Assembly (NCBI GenBank): GCA_020845635.1
Contig: JADLFI010000013.1
Location: 1-53,724, forward strand
DNA length: 53,724 nucleotides
Source of the DNA: Bacteroidia bacterium
Lineage (GTDB): Bacteria > Bacteroidota > Bacteroidia > UBA4408
Reading direction: 5' to 3'
Numbering within the stretch: position 1 is the first letter of the stretch; each line of letters begins with the position of its first letter. The notes beneath the pieces are model-generated. The model made no database searches and had not been told where the DNA came from. It saw nothing but the letters and a program-made list of their open reading frames with translations. Below are positions 1 to 6,811 of this stretch, in pieces. A program made the position numbers and the translations under genes.

Positions 1-159
1 CAGGGGGAGGTGGTTGAAAACACTACCACACACCCGCAGGGGGAGGTGGTTGAAAACACTACCACACACCCGCAGGGGGAGGTGGTTGAAAACACTACCA
101 CACACCCGCAGGGGGAGGTGGTTGAAATCACTACCACACACCCGCAGGGGGAGGTGGCT
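1..159 (+). repeat. 36-bp tandem repeats inside hsdS (4 copies plus a 15-base partial)
   Basis: Units at 1-36, 37-72, 73-108 and 109-144 are nearly identical; the fourth has one A-to-T change. A partial unit runs to 159. Each unit encodes 12 residues (VVENTTTHPQGE), so copy-number change would keep the frame. Each unit contains an imperfect GC-rich inverted repeat around CCCGCAGGGGG. More copies may lie left of the window. Confidence 0.95.
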
Positions 160-1272
160 AAAAACTTAAACAATCTACCCTACCTTAAAACATTTCGCAA
201 AAACCTACGCAACAACCTTACCCCTGCTGAGGCAAAGCTATGGACTTTGCTAAAAGGTAAACAATTAGAAAATAAAAAATTTAGACGCCAATTTAGCGTT
301 GCCAACTATATTCTTGATTTTTATTGCCCGGCCGAACACTTAGCTATTGAGTTAGATGGTCAAGGACATTTTGAAGCAAGTCAAGCCCAGTATGATTATG
401 AAAGAGATTTGTTTTTAAATCATTGTGGCATTAAAGTGTTACGGTTTGAAAACAAATGGGTGTGGGAAAACCCGGAAGGGTTGCTAGAAGTAATTAAAGA
501 AAATTTTGGGTGGAAAGACAGATTTGACCACTCAGTCCTGCGGACAGCTCCCCTCACAGGGGAGCAGCTTGAGAGTGGTGCTGAATTGCTCAAACGCATC
601 AAAGCCGAGAAAGCAAAATCAGGCAAAAAGGAAAAACCACTACCACCCATCCAACCCGAGGAAATCCCTTTTGAAATTCCAGAAAATTGGGTCTGGTGCA
701 GGTTGGGGGAGATTTGTGAGATTAATCCAAGAAATAAGATTGACGATAACCTTGATGCCGGATTTATTCCAATGCCAATGGTTAGTCAACTTTTTGGAAT
801 TAAACCTACTTATGAAATTAGAAAGTGGGGTTCAATAAAGAAAGGTTTTACCCATTTTGCCAATAATGATGTAGTAGTAGCCAAAATAACTCCTTGTTTT
901 GAAAATTCAAAAGCAGGAATAATCTCAGATTTGCCTAATGGTATTGGGGCAGGAACCACTGAATTAAATGTTTTAAGAGGTAATAAATTTGTGTTGCCAG
1001 AATATATTTATGCTTTTGTGAAACGAATTGATTTTTTAAAAAATGGTGAAAGAATTATGAAGGGTGTTGCAGGACAACAACGAGTTCCAACTGAATATTT
1101 TTATAATACTCCAATTCCTCTTCCCCCACTATCCGAGCAAAAACGCATAGTGGCGGAAATTGAAAAACAATTTGCCCTTACCCAACAGTTAAAAGAAAAG
1201 GTGCTTGCCAACCAACAAGCCACCGAGCAATTGCTCAAAGCTTTGCTGCATCAGGCGTTTGAGGTGCAATAA
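1..1272 (+). CDS. hsdS: Type I restriction specificity subunit (HsdS) with inserted DUF559 domain, 5' partial
   Basis: HsdS chooses the DNA target of a type I restriction-modification complex. The frame is open to the left edge, so the GTG at 10 is not a credible start and the first target-recognition domain is probably outside the window. Counting residues from that GTG: 12-residue repeats (1-50), then a DUF559/Vsr-like nuclease domain (about 55-166) with E74, FRRQ 91-94, D103 and the ELDGQGH strand at 114-120. The usual HsdS central spacer follows (about 190-218, rich in Lys and Glu), then a second target-recognition domain starting at EIPENWVW and ending in a helical conserved region with PLPPLSEQKRIV. 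The DUF559 block therefore sits in the central linker of HsdS. No hsdM or hsdR is visible. HsdS identity of the C-terminal half is secure; whether the fusion works is unknown. Confidence 0.85.
   Translation, partial: QGEVVENTTTHPQGEVVENTTTHPQGEVVENTTTHPQGEVVEITTTHPQGEVAKNLNNLPYLKTFRKNLRNNLTPAEAKLWTLLKGKQLENKKFRRQFSVANYILDFYCPAEHLAIELDGQGHFEASQAQYDYERDLFLNHCGIKVLRFENKWVWENPEGLLEVIKENFGWKDRFDHSVLRTAPLTGEQLESGAELLKRIKAEKAKSGKKEKPLPPIQPEEIPFEIPENWVWCRLGEICEINPRNKIDDNLDAGFIPMPMVSQLFGIKPTYEIRKWGSIKKGFTHFANNDVVVAKITPCFENSKAGIISDLPNGIGAGTTELNVLRGNKFVLPEYIYAFVKRIDFLKNGERIMKGVAGQQRVPTEYFYNTPIPLPPLSEQKRIVAEIEKQFALTQQLKEKVLANQQATEQLLKALLHQAFEVQ
547..565. repeat. Perfect GC-rich inverted repeat at the 3' side of the DUF559 block
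   Basis: GCTCCCCT, three bases, AGGGGAGC: an 8-bp perfect stem. It lies exactly where the DUF559 domain gives way to the HsdS spacer and mirrors the GC-rich palindromic repeats on the 5' side. The surrounding DNA is AT-rich. This looks like a REP-like end of an inserted module. Confidence 0.7.
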
Positions 1273-1397
1273 ATAGTAGAGGCAAGGAGTTAACAAACGA
1301 AAATTTACAAGGATTTTAAATAAAAAAAGCCATGCACACCAACTATGAATTACAATGTGTGTGTTGTGTTTTATCTTGTTCTCACAAAACAATCCCT

Positions 1398-1424
1398 TCA
1401 AAACTGCTTAGGTTTCTTTTTCTG
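1398..1424 (-). pseudogene. 27-bp scrap of a ydeI 3' end (left direct repeat of the hipBA module)
   Basis: On the minus strand this reads QKKKPKQF then stop, the C-terminus of a YdeI/OmpD-associated protein. It is identical over 27 bp to 3332-3358, so the hipBA pair lies between direct copies. The intact relative in this window is at 44399-44971. The remaining sequence from 1273 to 1476 shows no gene. Confidence 0.75.
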
Positions 1425-1476
1425 CTGTTAAGTATTTCCCCAAAAGTCTCACTTTTTCTGAAACTTTTGATTAATC

Positions 1477-1498
1477 TTTAAATTGTTCGTTATTTAAA
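1477..1498. promoter_or_regulatory. Candidate HipB operator upstream of hipBA
   Basis: TTTAAAT, eight bases, ATTTAAA: a perfect 7-bp inverted repeat about 11 bases upstream of the -7 element. Known HipB operators are also inverted repeats with an 8-base spacer. The arms are AT-only, so chance is possible. Confidence 0.4.
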
Positions 1499-1508
1499 AC
1501 ATAATTTG

Positions 1509-1516
1509 TATTTTTG
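1509..1516 (+). promoter_or_regulatory. Promoter -7 element of hipBA
   Basis: TATTTTTG fits the Bacteroidota -7 consensus TAnnTTTG and ends 25 bases before the hipB start. The best -33 match is TTG at 1483-1485, which gives a slightly long 23-base spacer and overlaps the candidate operator. Confidence 0.55.
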
Positions 1517-1540
1517 TCTTAAATATCAATCATTTTTAAA

Positions 1541-1822
1541 ATGAAGAAACAAGTAATACTTCCGAAATACAGCTCTCTTTTGAGTAAAATGGGAGAAAAT
1601 ATCAAGTTAGCTCGAAAGCGAAGAAAACTGACAACAGTGCAGGTGGCAGAGCGTGCGGATATTTCACGTTCTACTTTGTATTTGGTAGAAAAGGGAGATG
1701 CAAGCGTTGCAATGGGTGCTTACTTCAATGTCTTGCGCGTATTGGGTTTGCAGGATGATTTTTTGAAATTAGCTTCTGATGATGAACTGGGTAGAAAATT
1801 GCAGGATTTAGAACTTTTGTAA
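1541..1822 (+). CDS. hipB: HipB-like antitoxin, XRE-family regulator
   Basis: A 93-residue protein with a single XRE helix-turn-helix (about 18-72): GENIKLARKRR, then TVQVAERADISRSTLYLVEKG as the turn and recognition helix. In HipBA modules HipB neutralises the HipA kinase and represses its own operon. One base separates its stop from the hipA start at 1824, so the two are almost certainly cotranscribed and coupled. An inverted repeat and a -7 element lie just upstream. The C-terminal tail (ELGRKLQDLELL) is the part that contacts the toxin in the family. Identity is strong from the gene pair; direct DNA binding is inferred. Confidence 0.88.
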   Translation: MKKQVILPKYSSLLSKMGENIKLARKRRKLTTVQVAERADISRSTLYLVEKGDASVAMGAYFNVLRVLGLQDDFLKLASDDELGRKLQDLELL

Positions 1823-1823
1823 A

Positions 1824-3074
1824 ATGGCAACAAACAAAACAGATATTTACGTTTTTGCGCAATGGTTTGGGGTGAATGAACCCGAATTATTGGGTATTTT
1901 ATCTGCACATCAAGCCAAAGGACGAAAAGCCTTTAGTTTTGAATACGATAAAAACTGGCTGAAGACAAAAGAACATAAGTTAATAGACCCTGATATTCAG
2001 TTCTATTCGGGACAACAATTTCCTAATAATAAAGAAAATTTTGGTATTTTTTTGGACAGTATGCCCGATACTTGGGGACGAACTTTAATGAAACGAAGAG
2101 AAGCACAATTGGCAAAAGAAAAAGGAGAAAAAGCACGAACATTATATGATGTTGATTATCTGTTAGGCGTGTATGACGAAACCCGAATGGGTGCTTTTCG
2201 TTTTAAGTTGGCTGTTAATGGTGATTTTTTGGACAATGATACAGAGAAATCCACACCACCTTGGTCAACAGTCAGAGAACTACAACAAGCTGTGGTGCAT
2301 TATGAAAACGATACTGAAAACGAAGCCATTAATAAGTGGCTGAAAGTATTGATTGCTCCAGGGTCTTCTTTGGGAGGAGCAAGACCCAAAGCCAATATTT
2401 TGGATGAGCACAACCATCTTTGGATTGCAAAATTTCCGTCAAAAAACGATACGATAGACAAAGCATCTTGGGAATTTTTGACGTATCAATTAGCCATTAA
2501 GGCAGGAATTGAAATGGCAGAATGTAGATTGGAAAAAGTAAGTGGACATCATCATACCTTTTTTACCAAACGATTTGACCGAAACGGAAAGGATAGAATT
2601 CACTTTTCTTCGGCTATGACAATGACGGGCAATAACGAAGACACGATTAAGGAAAATCCTGCAAGCTATCTGGATATCGTGGAATTTATTCAAAACTATG
2701 GCAGTAATGTGGAAGAAAACCTGCATCAGCTTTGGCGAAGAATTGTGTTTAATATCGCTGTTTCCAATACGGATGACCATCTACGCAATCACGGATTTAT
2801 TTTGAGTAAATCAGGTTGGGTTCTATCCCCAGCTTACGACTTGAATCCGTCCATAGACAAAGATGGCCTAGCTCTGAATATTGATATGGACAATAATGCC
2901 TTGGATTTTGAATTGGCGATAAGTGTTGGCGAATACTTTAGGTTGACCACTTTACAAATGAATCAAATCATCGAAGAGGTAAAACAATCTGTTAAGAAGT
3001 GGCAAAACATAGCAAAAACCATCGGGATTTCCCGAGCAGAACAAGAGTTGATGAGCTCTGCATTTAGAATATAA
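1824..3074 (+). CDS. hipA: HipA-family serine/threonine kinase toxin
   Basis: A 416-residue full-length HipA family protein, cytoplasmic. Visible kinase features: the glycine-rich ATP loop SSLGGARPKANI near 183-194, the lysine strand WIAKFPSK just after it, TKRFDR near 250, the catalytic loop SNTDDHLRNHG near 314-324, and the metal-binding LSPAYDL near 335-341. E. coli HipA phosphorylates glutamyl-tRNA synthetase and induces persistence; the target here is unknown. The N-terminal subdomain is present in the same chain, unlike the split hipS/hipT system only 1 kb downstream. The module is bracketed by 27-bp direct repeats derived from a ydeI gene, suggesting arrival as a unit. Confidence 0.92.
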   Translation: MATNKTDIYVFAQWFGVNEPELLGILSAHQAKGRKAFSFEYDKNWLKTKEHKLIDPDIQFYSGQQFPNNKENFGIFLDSMPDTWGRTLMKRREAQLAKEKGEKARTLYDVDYLLGVYDETRMGAFRFKLAVNGDFLDNDTEKSTPPWSTVRELQQAVVHYENDTENEAINKWLKVLIAPGSSLGGARPKANILDEHNHLWIAKFPSKNDTIDKASWEFLTYQLAIKAGIEMAECRLEKVSGHHHTFFTKRFDRNGKDRIHFSSAMTMTGNNEDTIKENPASYLDIVEFIQNYGSNVEENLHQLWRRIVFNIAVSNTDDHLRNHGFILSKSGWVLSPAYDLNPSIDKDGLALNIDMDNNALDFELAISVGEYFRLTTLQMNQIIEEVKQSVKKWQNIAKTIGISRAEQELMSSAFRI

Positions 3075-3331
3075 AGTCTTATTATGAAATACACCGAAGT
3101 TTAATAAGAACAAGCGTTTTTAGGCTATACACAAAATACTGGTTGGTAGAAATAAGCTTTAAAAACAGGGTAAAAATCCTTATTACCTACAAAAATGTAA
3201 AAATAAACATGTTTAAGATTGTTTAATTTTTATATATTTATATAAATAAAATAATGAACAAAACAAAGTTTATTCTAACGGAAATTGTTTTAGTTGAAAA
3301 CCAATTAGGATTCTATTAATCTATCAACCCC

Positions 3332-3428
3332 TCAAAACTGCTTAGGTTTCTTTTTCTGTCCCGCATTTACCGCTATTTCATGAATGCGTTGTTGTCGGGT
3401 TTCGGGGCGTTTGGCAAGAACGCCAGCT
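3332..3428 (-). pseudogene. Remnant of a ydeI gene (C-terminal ~30 codons)
   Basis: The minus strand reads VLAKRPETRQQRIHEIAV, then NAGQKKKPKQF and a stop. Over 91 bp it differs at nine positions from the end of the intact ydeI-type gene at 44399. The reading frame is cut off at the left end of the cassette-flanking repeat (3429), so the rest of the gene was lost or displaced there. The first 27 bp also occur at 1398-1424. Between hipA and this remnant (3075-3331) nothing recognisable is seen apart from AT-rich sequence. Confidence 0.85.
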
Positions 3429-3617
3429 GCCAACATATAGGGATTAAACGAAGCTTTGATTTTATCCTGTGCCTGTCTGCCTTTGGCAGGTTGAATAAAG
3501 CTTCCGAAGTTCGATTAAACGGCTTTAAATGTTTATCAGTTTTTATTTGTATTTTTATTTCAAAAAAATAAACAGCTTGTGTTAATCATGGTAAATTTTT
3601 TCACAGGCTAACGCTAG
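3429..3617 (+). repeat. Cassette-flanking structured repeat, copy A
   Basis: Starts GCCAACATATAGGGATTAAA and ends in CACAGGCTAACGCTAG. It carries the inner hairpin CTGCCTTTGGCAG, the block GTTTATCAGTTTTTATTTG, and the 3' stem CAGCTTGTG / CACAGGCT. Its first hairpin is shortened relative to the other copies. It lies between the ydeI remnant and the hipBST unit. Confidence 0.9.
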
Positions 3618-3671
3618 TCAGAAGGCTATCGAGACAGCTTAAGTAGAATTGTTGGACGATATATAAGCATA

Positions 3672-3815
3672 AAATCATGCTATAGTGTGATTTGCCAATT
3701 TTATATTGCGTTTCAGTAATATATAGCCCCATAAATCACAATATAATGTGATTTTGCTTGTGATTTTAAAAATAAATCCTATCTTTAACCCAAAAATCAC
3801 ATTATAATGTTAGTT
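3672..3815. promoter_or_regulatory. Three evenly spaced HipB-type operators of hipBST
   Basis: Three 22-bp inverted repeats start at 3672, 3733 and 3794, exactly 61 bp apart. The middle one is perfect: AAATCACA, six bases, TGTGATTT. The outer two match it in 6 of 8 arm positions. The third covers the hipB start codon at 3807. The spacing is about six helical turns, placing all three on the same DNA face. This fits autorepression by the HipB dimer encoded immediately downstream. Confidence 0.75.
3758..3787 (+). promoter_or_regulatory. Promoter of hipBST
   Basis: TTG at 3758-3760, a 19-base spacer, then TATCTTTA at 3780-3787, one base off the TAnnTTTG consensus. It lies between operators 2 and 3, so bound HipB would block it. 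The predicted leader is about 15 bases. Confidence 0.6.
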
Positions 3816-4016
3816 AAGACTCTTGGTGCAACCATAAAAAACAGACGAAAGGAGTTAAGTATAACTCAACCTCACTTGGCTGAACTGGCAAATGTCAGCA
3901 CCAACACGCTGTATAAAATAGAACGGGGACAAGGCAATCCTTCTTTAGATGTGCTGAACAAATTGGCTGAAGTGTTGGGAATGGAACTAACCCTTGAAGT
4001 GAAAAAGAAACATTGA
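3807..4016 (+). CDS. hipB: HipB-like XRE-family antitoxin/repressor of a tripartite module
   Basis: A 69-residue, single-domain XRE protein: helix-turn-helix IKNRRKELSITQPHLAELAN followed by NTLYKIERGQGNPSLDVLNKLAEVLG. First gene of a three-gene unit; four bases separate it from the next start. In HipBST systems HipB represses transcription and enhances, rather than provides, neutralisation. Three operator-like inverted repeats precede it, the last overlapping its own start codon. It is shorter than the HipB at 1541 and is not an obvious recent duplicate of it. Confidence 0.88.
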   Translation: MLVKTLGATIKNRRKELSITQPHLAELANVSTNTLYKIERGQGNPSLDVLNKLAEVLGMELTLEVKKKH

Positions 4017-4020
4017 GTAA

Positions 4021-4350
4021 ATGAGAGCAATGGAAATATATCGCAATGGAATTTTAGTGGGAACGCTTACAGAAGAAAATCGTAAGCATTATGTTTTCAG
4101 ATATGATGACAAATATTTTAATGATTCCAATTTGCCACCAGTAAGTTTGACATTACCTAAAACACAGCAGGAATATAGAAGCAGTTTTTTATTCCCCTTT
4201 TTCTTCAATATGCTAAGTGAAGGAGCGAACAGAAAATTACAAAGCACACAATTGAAAATAGACGAAGATGATAATTTCGGTTTGCTGGAAGCAACAGCAC
4301 AATATGATACAATTGGTGCAATAACCGTGAAACCAATAGTGGCAAGATGA
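4021..4350 (+). CDS. hipS: HipS-like protein: free-standing HipA N-terminal subdomain
   Basis: A 109-residue protein matching the HipA N-terminal subdomain: IYRNGILVGTL at the start, YDDKYF, then LPPVSLTLPKTQQEY and LFPFFFNMLSEGANRKL, ending in a short strand region. In full-length HipA this block is fused to the kinase; here it is a separate gene whose last four bases (ATGA) overlap the kinase start. In the E. coli O127 HipBST system the equivalent HipS is the main antitoxin. That role here is inferred from domain content and gene order. Two Met codons (4021 and 4030) could serve as start. Confidence 0.82.
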   Translation: MRAMEIYRNGILVGTLTEENRKHYVFRYDDKYFNDSNLPPVSLTLPKTQQEYRSSFLFPFFFNMLSEGANRKLQSTQLKIDEDDNFGLLEATAQYDTIGAITVKPIVAR

Positions 4351-5354
4351 ACTTAGATGAATTAATATATTGTCCGGGAACATTAGCTGAAGGTTTTTCT
4401 ACTTACAGCCCAAGCTGTTTGCGGAATTTGTTTAACGGTAAAAAGGTAAACCATGTTTTGCCTTATGAACAGCCCCAACAAAGCGAAGAAGTTGCAGAAC
4501 AATTCATAGAAAATCGCAAGCGTATATCCATATCGGGTGTGCAGGAAAAATTGAGCTTTCTTTTGGAGAAAAATGCATTACGATTAACAAAGGAAGGGGA
4601 ACAGGGAACATATATCCTCAAGCCGATACCAAAAGATTTGAAAAAGGTTGACCAGGTTCCTGCCAACGAACACCTGACTATGCAAATAGCCAAACAAGTG
4701 TATGGATTGAATACGGCAGAAAATGCTATAATTTTTTTTAAGGATAGTTCACCTGCCTATATCACCAAACGATTTGACGTGAAAGATAACGGAAATAAAT
4801 GGGGCAAAGAAGATTTTGCAACGCTGGCAGAAAAAACAAAAGACAATGCAGGTGCAAATTTCAAATATGAGTACAGCTATGAAGAGGCTGGGCTGTTGAT
4901 ACAAAAATTTGTTCCGGCATGGCGGATAGAAATAGAAAAATATTTTTCTTTAGTTATTTTCAATTTTCTGTTTTCAAACGGAGATGCTCATTTAAAGAAC
5001 TTTTCTTTGCTAGAATCTCCCAGTGGAGATTATCTGCTAAGTCCGGCTTATGATTTAGTAAATACAAGGTTACATGTGGACGATACAGATTTTGCATTGG
5101 ATAAAGGACTGTTTGCAGACGATTATAGAAGTCAGCAATACAAAAAAAGCGGACATCCTTCCCAAAGCGATTTCACGGAATTTGCATTGAGAATTGGAGT
5201 TGCTGAAAGCCGAGTTCAGAAACTATTAAATCCCTTTTTAGAAAAGCAACCTTTCGTGGAAACATTAATCAGTCGTTCTTTTTTAACTGAGGGCAACAAG
5301 AAAGGGTATTTACTTATGTATAACACAAAGAGAAATCATTTAATAGCTCAATGA
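4347..5354 (+). CDS. hipT: HipT-like kinase toxin (HipA kinase core)
   Basis: A 335-residue HipA-like kinase lacking the N-terminal subdomain. The glycine-rich loop reads RISISGVQEKLS with the SIS motif at S61 and S63, the two-serine arrangement described as autophosphorylation sites in HipT. ATP-site lysine lies in TYILKPIP (about 88-95), TKRFD at 140-144, catalytic loop NGDAHLKN with D213 and N218, and metal-binding LSPAYDL with D236. Length matches HipT rather than HipA (about 440). E. coli O127 HipT phosphorylates tryptophanyl-tRNA synthetase; the target here is unknown. It overlaps hipS by 4 bp, so expression is coupled. Confidence 0.87.
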   Translation: MNLDELIYCPGTLAEGFSTYSPSCLRNLFNGKKVNHVLPYEQPQQSEEVAEQFIENRKRISISGVQEKLSFLLEKNALRLTKEGEQGTYILKPIPKDLKKVDQVPANEHLTMQIAKQVYGLNTAENAIIFFKDSSPAYITKRFDVKDNGNKWGKEDFATLAEKTKDNAGANFKYEYSYEEAGLLIQKFVPAWRIEIEKYFSLVIFNFLFSNGDAHLKNFSLLESPSGDYLLSPAYDLVNTRLHVDDTDFALDKGLFADDYRSQQYKKSGHPSQSDFTEFALRIGVAESRVQKLLNPFLEKQPFVETLISRSFLTEGNKKGYLLMYNTKRNHLIAQ

Positions 5355-5387
5355 GATTAAAACATGAAGAGATTATAGAAGCATGAA

Positions 5388-5587
5388 CCGCTAACATACA
5401 GGGATTAAACCAAGCTCTGCTTTGATTTTATCCAGTGCCTGACTGCCTTTGGCAGGTTGAATAAAGCCTCCGAAGTTCGATTGAATAGCTTTAAATGTTT
5501 ATCAGTTTTTATTTGTATTTTTACTTCGTTACTAATAAAAAGCTTGTATTAATTACTACGAGTTTTTTCACAGGCTGACGTTGGCGG
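5388..5587 (+). repeat. Cassette-flanking structured repeat, copy B
   Basis: A full 200-bp copy. The left end CCGCTAACATACAGGG pairs with the right end GTTGGCGG. Hairpin 1 is GGATTAAACCAAGC / GCTTTGATTTTATCC, the inner hairpin CTGCCTTTGGCAG is present, and the 3' stem is AGCTTGTA / CACAGGCT. It separates the hipBST unit from the unknown/MazF-like unit. Confidence 0.92.
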
Positions 5588-5643
5588 AAACCCTAAAAAA
5601 CCAAATCCGCAGCTATTTTGACAATAATAGTGACTTTTTCGAG

Positions 5644-5673
5644 TTGATACAGTGTGATATTTTAGTATATTTG
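5644..5673 (+). promoter_or_regulatory. Consensus promoter of the 5680 gene
   Basis: TTG at 5644-5646, exactly 19 bases, then TATATTTG at 5666-5673, a full TAnnTTTG match. Transcription should begin at about 5677, only a few bases before the ATG at 5680. This argues against the in-frame TTG at 5581, which lies in the repeat upstream of the promoter. Confidence 0.75.
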
Positions 5674-5679
5674 CACATT

Positions 5680-6450
5680 ATGTTAGCGACCGTAAAAAAT
5701 TACGATTTAATTTGTTACCAGTTGAGAAACAACCTTTATTCTCAGCTAGACAACTCTTTGAAAAAAGATATAGATAAACTTTCAAAAGAGATAACTAACA
5801 TTCTTAATTCAAGCAAGAAAATTCAAAGTCAATCCGTTGACGTCTTAGCTCAATTATTTAATTTGAGAGTAAAGGCAATTAAATGGCTTTCCCAAGACAA
5901 TAATTTCAACTATTTGGAAATGTTATCTGAAGTTACTAGCCAAATTGAAGAGATTGGAGAAAACAGAAAAATGGAAATTCTTAAGGATAACATTCTCTTT
6001 GCATTGCGATGCAACAGAAGAGTTATAGAAAGTTTATTCAATTCTGGAGGACAATCGGAAAACCTGAATATTGATTTCAACCAATTGCCTGACATTAACT
6101 ATCAACAATTTTTAGCATCATTAGCCTTTGCAATTCCTGACGATGAAACTGCACAAAAAATTGCAGACTGGACTAATGCTTCATTACACATAGAGTTTGT
6201 GATGTTAGCTGCTGACATAATAAGAGATGAAAAAATTAAAGTGTCGGACAGCTCAATCAATGAGTTATCATTCTTAGTGGCAGATGCTGCTCAAGAATAT
6301 TCTGCTTTAGCAACAGAATTTGGAATATTGAAAACGAAAGCAAATCAACAATCATTTTCAAACCAACCATTCGACAAAAGTTTTGTAAAAGAACAAAAGA
6401 CACTTGCTGATATTGGGATTGAGGACTTTGCATCAAATTTCACAAACTAA
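5680..6450 (+). CDS. Protein of unknown family paired with a MazF-like toxin
   Basis: A 256-residue protein with no recognised domain or signal peptide. It is predicted mostly helical, with a polar helical N-terminal half (NSLKKDIDKLSKEITNILNSSKK) and a C-terminal tail FDKSFVKEQKTLADIGIEDF that could be a toxin-binding segment. The frame is open back to a TTG at 5581, but that codon is in the cassette repeat and a consensus promoter lies between. I therefore start at ATG 5680, which would make the transcript leaderless or nearly so. Six bases after its stop begins a MazF/PemK-like gene, so by position it may be the antitoxin, although it is far longer than known MazE-type antitoxins and lacks a visible DNA-binding motif. 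Function is inferred from context only. Confidence 0.6.
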   Translation: MLATVKNYDLICYQLRNNLYSQLDNSLKKDIDKLSKEITNILNSSKKIQSQSVDVLAQLFNLRVKAIKWLSQDNNFNYLEMLSEVTSQIEEIGENRKMEILKDNILFALRCNRRVIESLFNSGGQSENLNIDFNQLPDINYQQFLASLAFAIPDDETAQKIADWTNASLHIEFVMLAADIIRDEKIKVSDSSINELSFLVADAAQEYSALATEFGILKTKANQQSFSNQPFDKSFVKEQKTLADIGIEDFASNFTN

Positions 6451-6456
6451 CAAAGG

Positions 6457-6801
6457 ATGAACTTAGCTAAAGGTGAAATTATTGATGTTAATCTTGGTCA
6501 ACCACCAAAAGAAGTTAAAGGTCACGAGCAAGGATTTGAAAGACCCTGTATTGTAATAAAAGCATTCAGCAATTTAGGTTTAGCAATCGTGATTCCAGTG
6601 ACAAGTAAACAGCCCAAATACTCGATTTTTACAATAGTCAAATTATTAAAAGGCACTGGTGGTTTAACGACTGACAGCTATGCTTTGTGCCACCAAATCA
6701 GGACTGTTTCATTCGACAGAGTTATTAAAAAACGAGCGAAACTATATAATAAAGACATTTTAAAAATCCACTCTGTTCTCATCGACACTTTAGAGATTTA
6801 A
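6457..6801 (+). CDS. MazF/PemK-family toxin (putative endoribonuclease)
   Basis: A 114-residue protein with the MazF/PemK fold signature in order: GEIIDVNLGQPP at the start, the FERPCIVIKAF strand (family RPxLVL), VIPVTSK, and the late SYALCHQIRTVSFDRV segment that carries the conserved Gln-Ile-Arg-Thr of the active-site region. It ends with IKKRAKLYNKDILKIHSVL, the usual last helix. Family members cut mRNA or tRNA at short motifs and are inhibited by a small antitoxin encoded upstream. Here the upstream partner (5680) is of unknown family. It is the second gene of the unit between repeat copies B and C. Confidence 0.85.
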   Translation: MNLAKGEIIDVNLGQPPKEVKGHEQGFERPCIVIKAFSNLGLAIVIPVTSKQPKYSIFTIVKLLKGTGGLTTDSYALCHQIRTVSFDRVIKKRAKLYNKDILKIHSVLIDTLEI

Positions 6802-6811
6802 CGAAGGGCAT

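Noticed and set aside
1-159. 36-bp repeats with the unit length of a CRISPR array
   Set aside because: The units are directly joined with no spacers and are in frame within hsdS, so they are coding tandem repeats.
3380-3571. 63-codon + strand ORF
   Set aside because: It runs across the ydeI remnant (which codes on the other strand) and repeat copy A; no protein features.
5581-5679. Extension of the 5680 gene to an in-frame TTG at 5581
   Set aside because: The TTG is in the right terminus of repeat copy B and a consensus promoter lies between it and the ATG at 5680.
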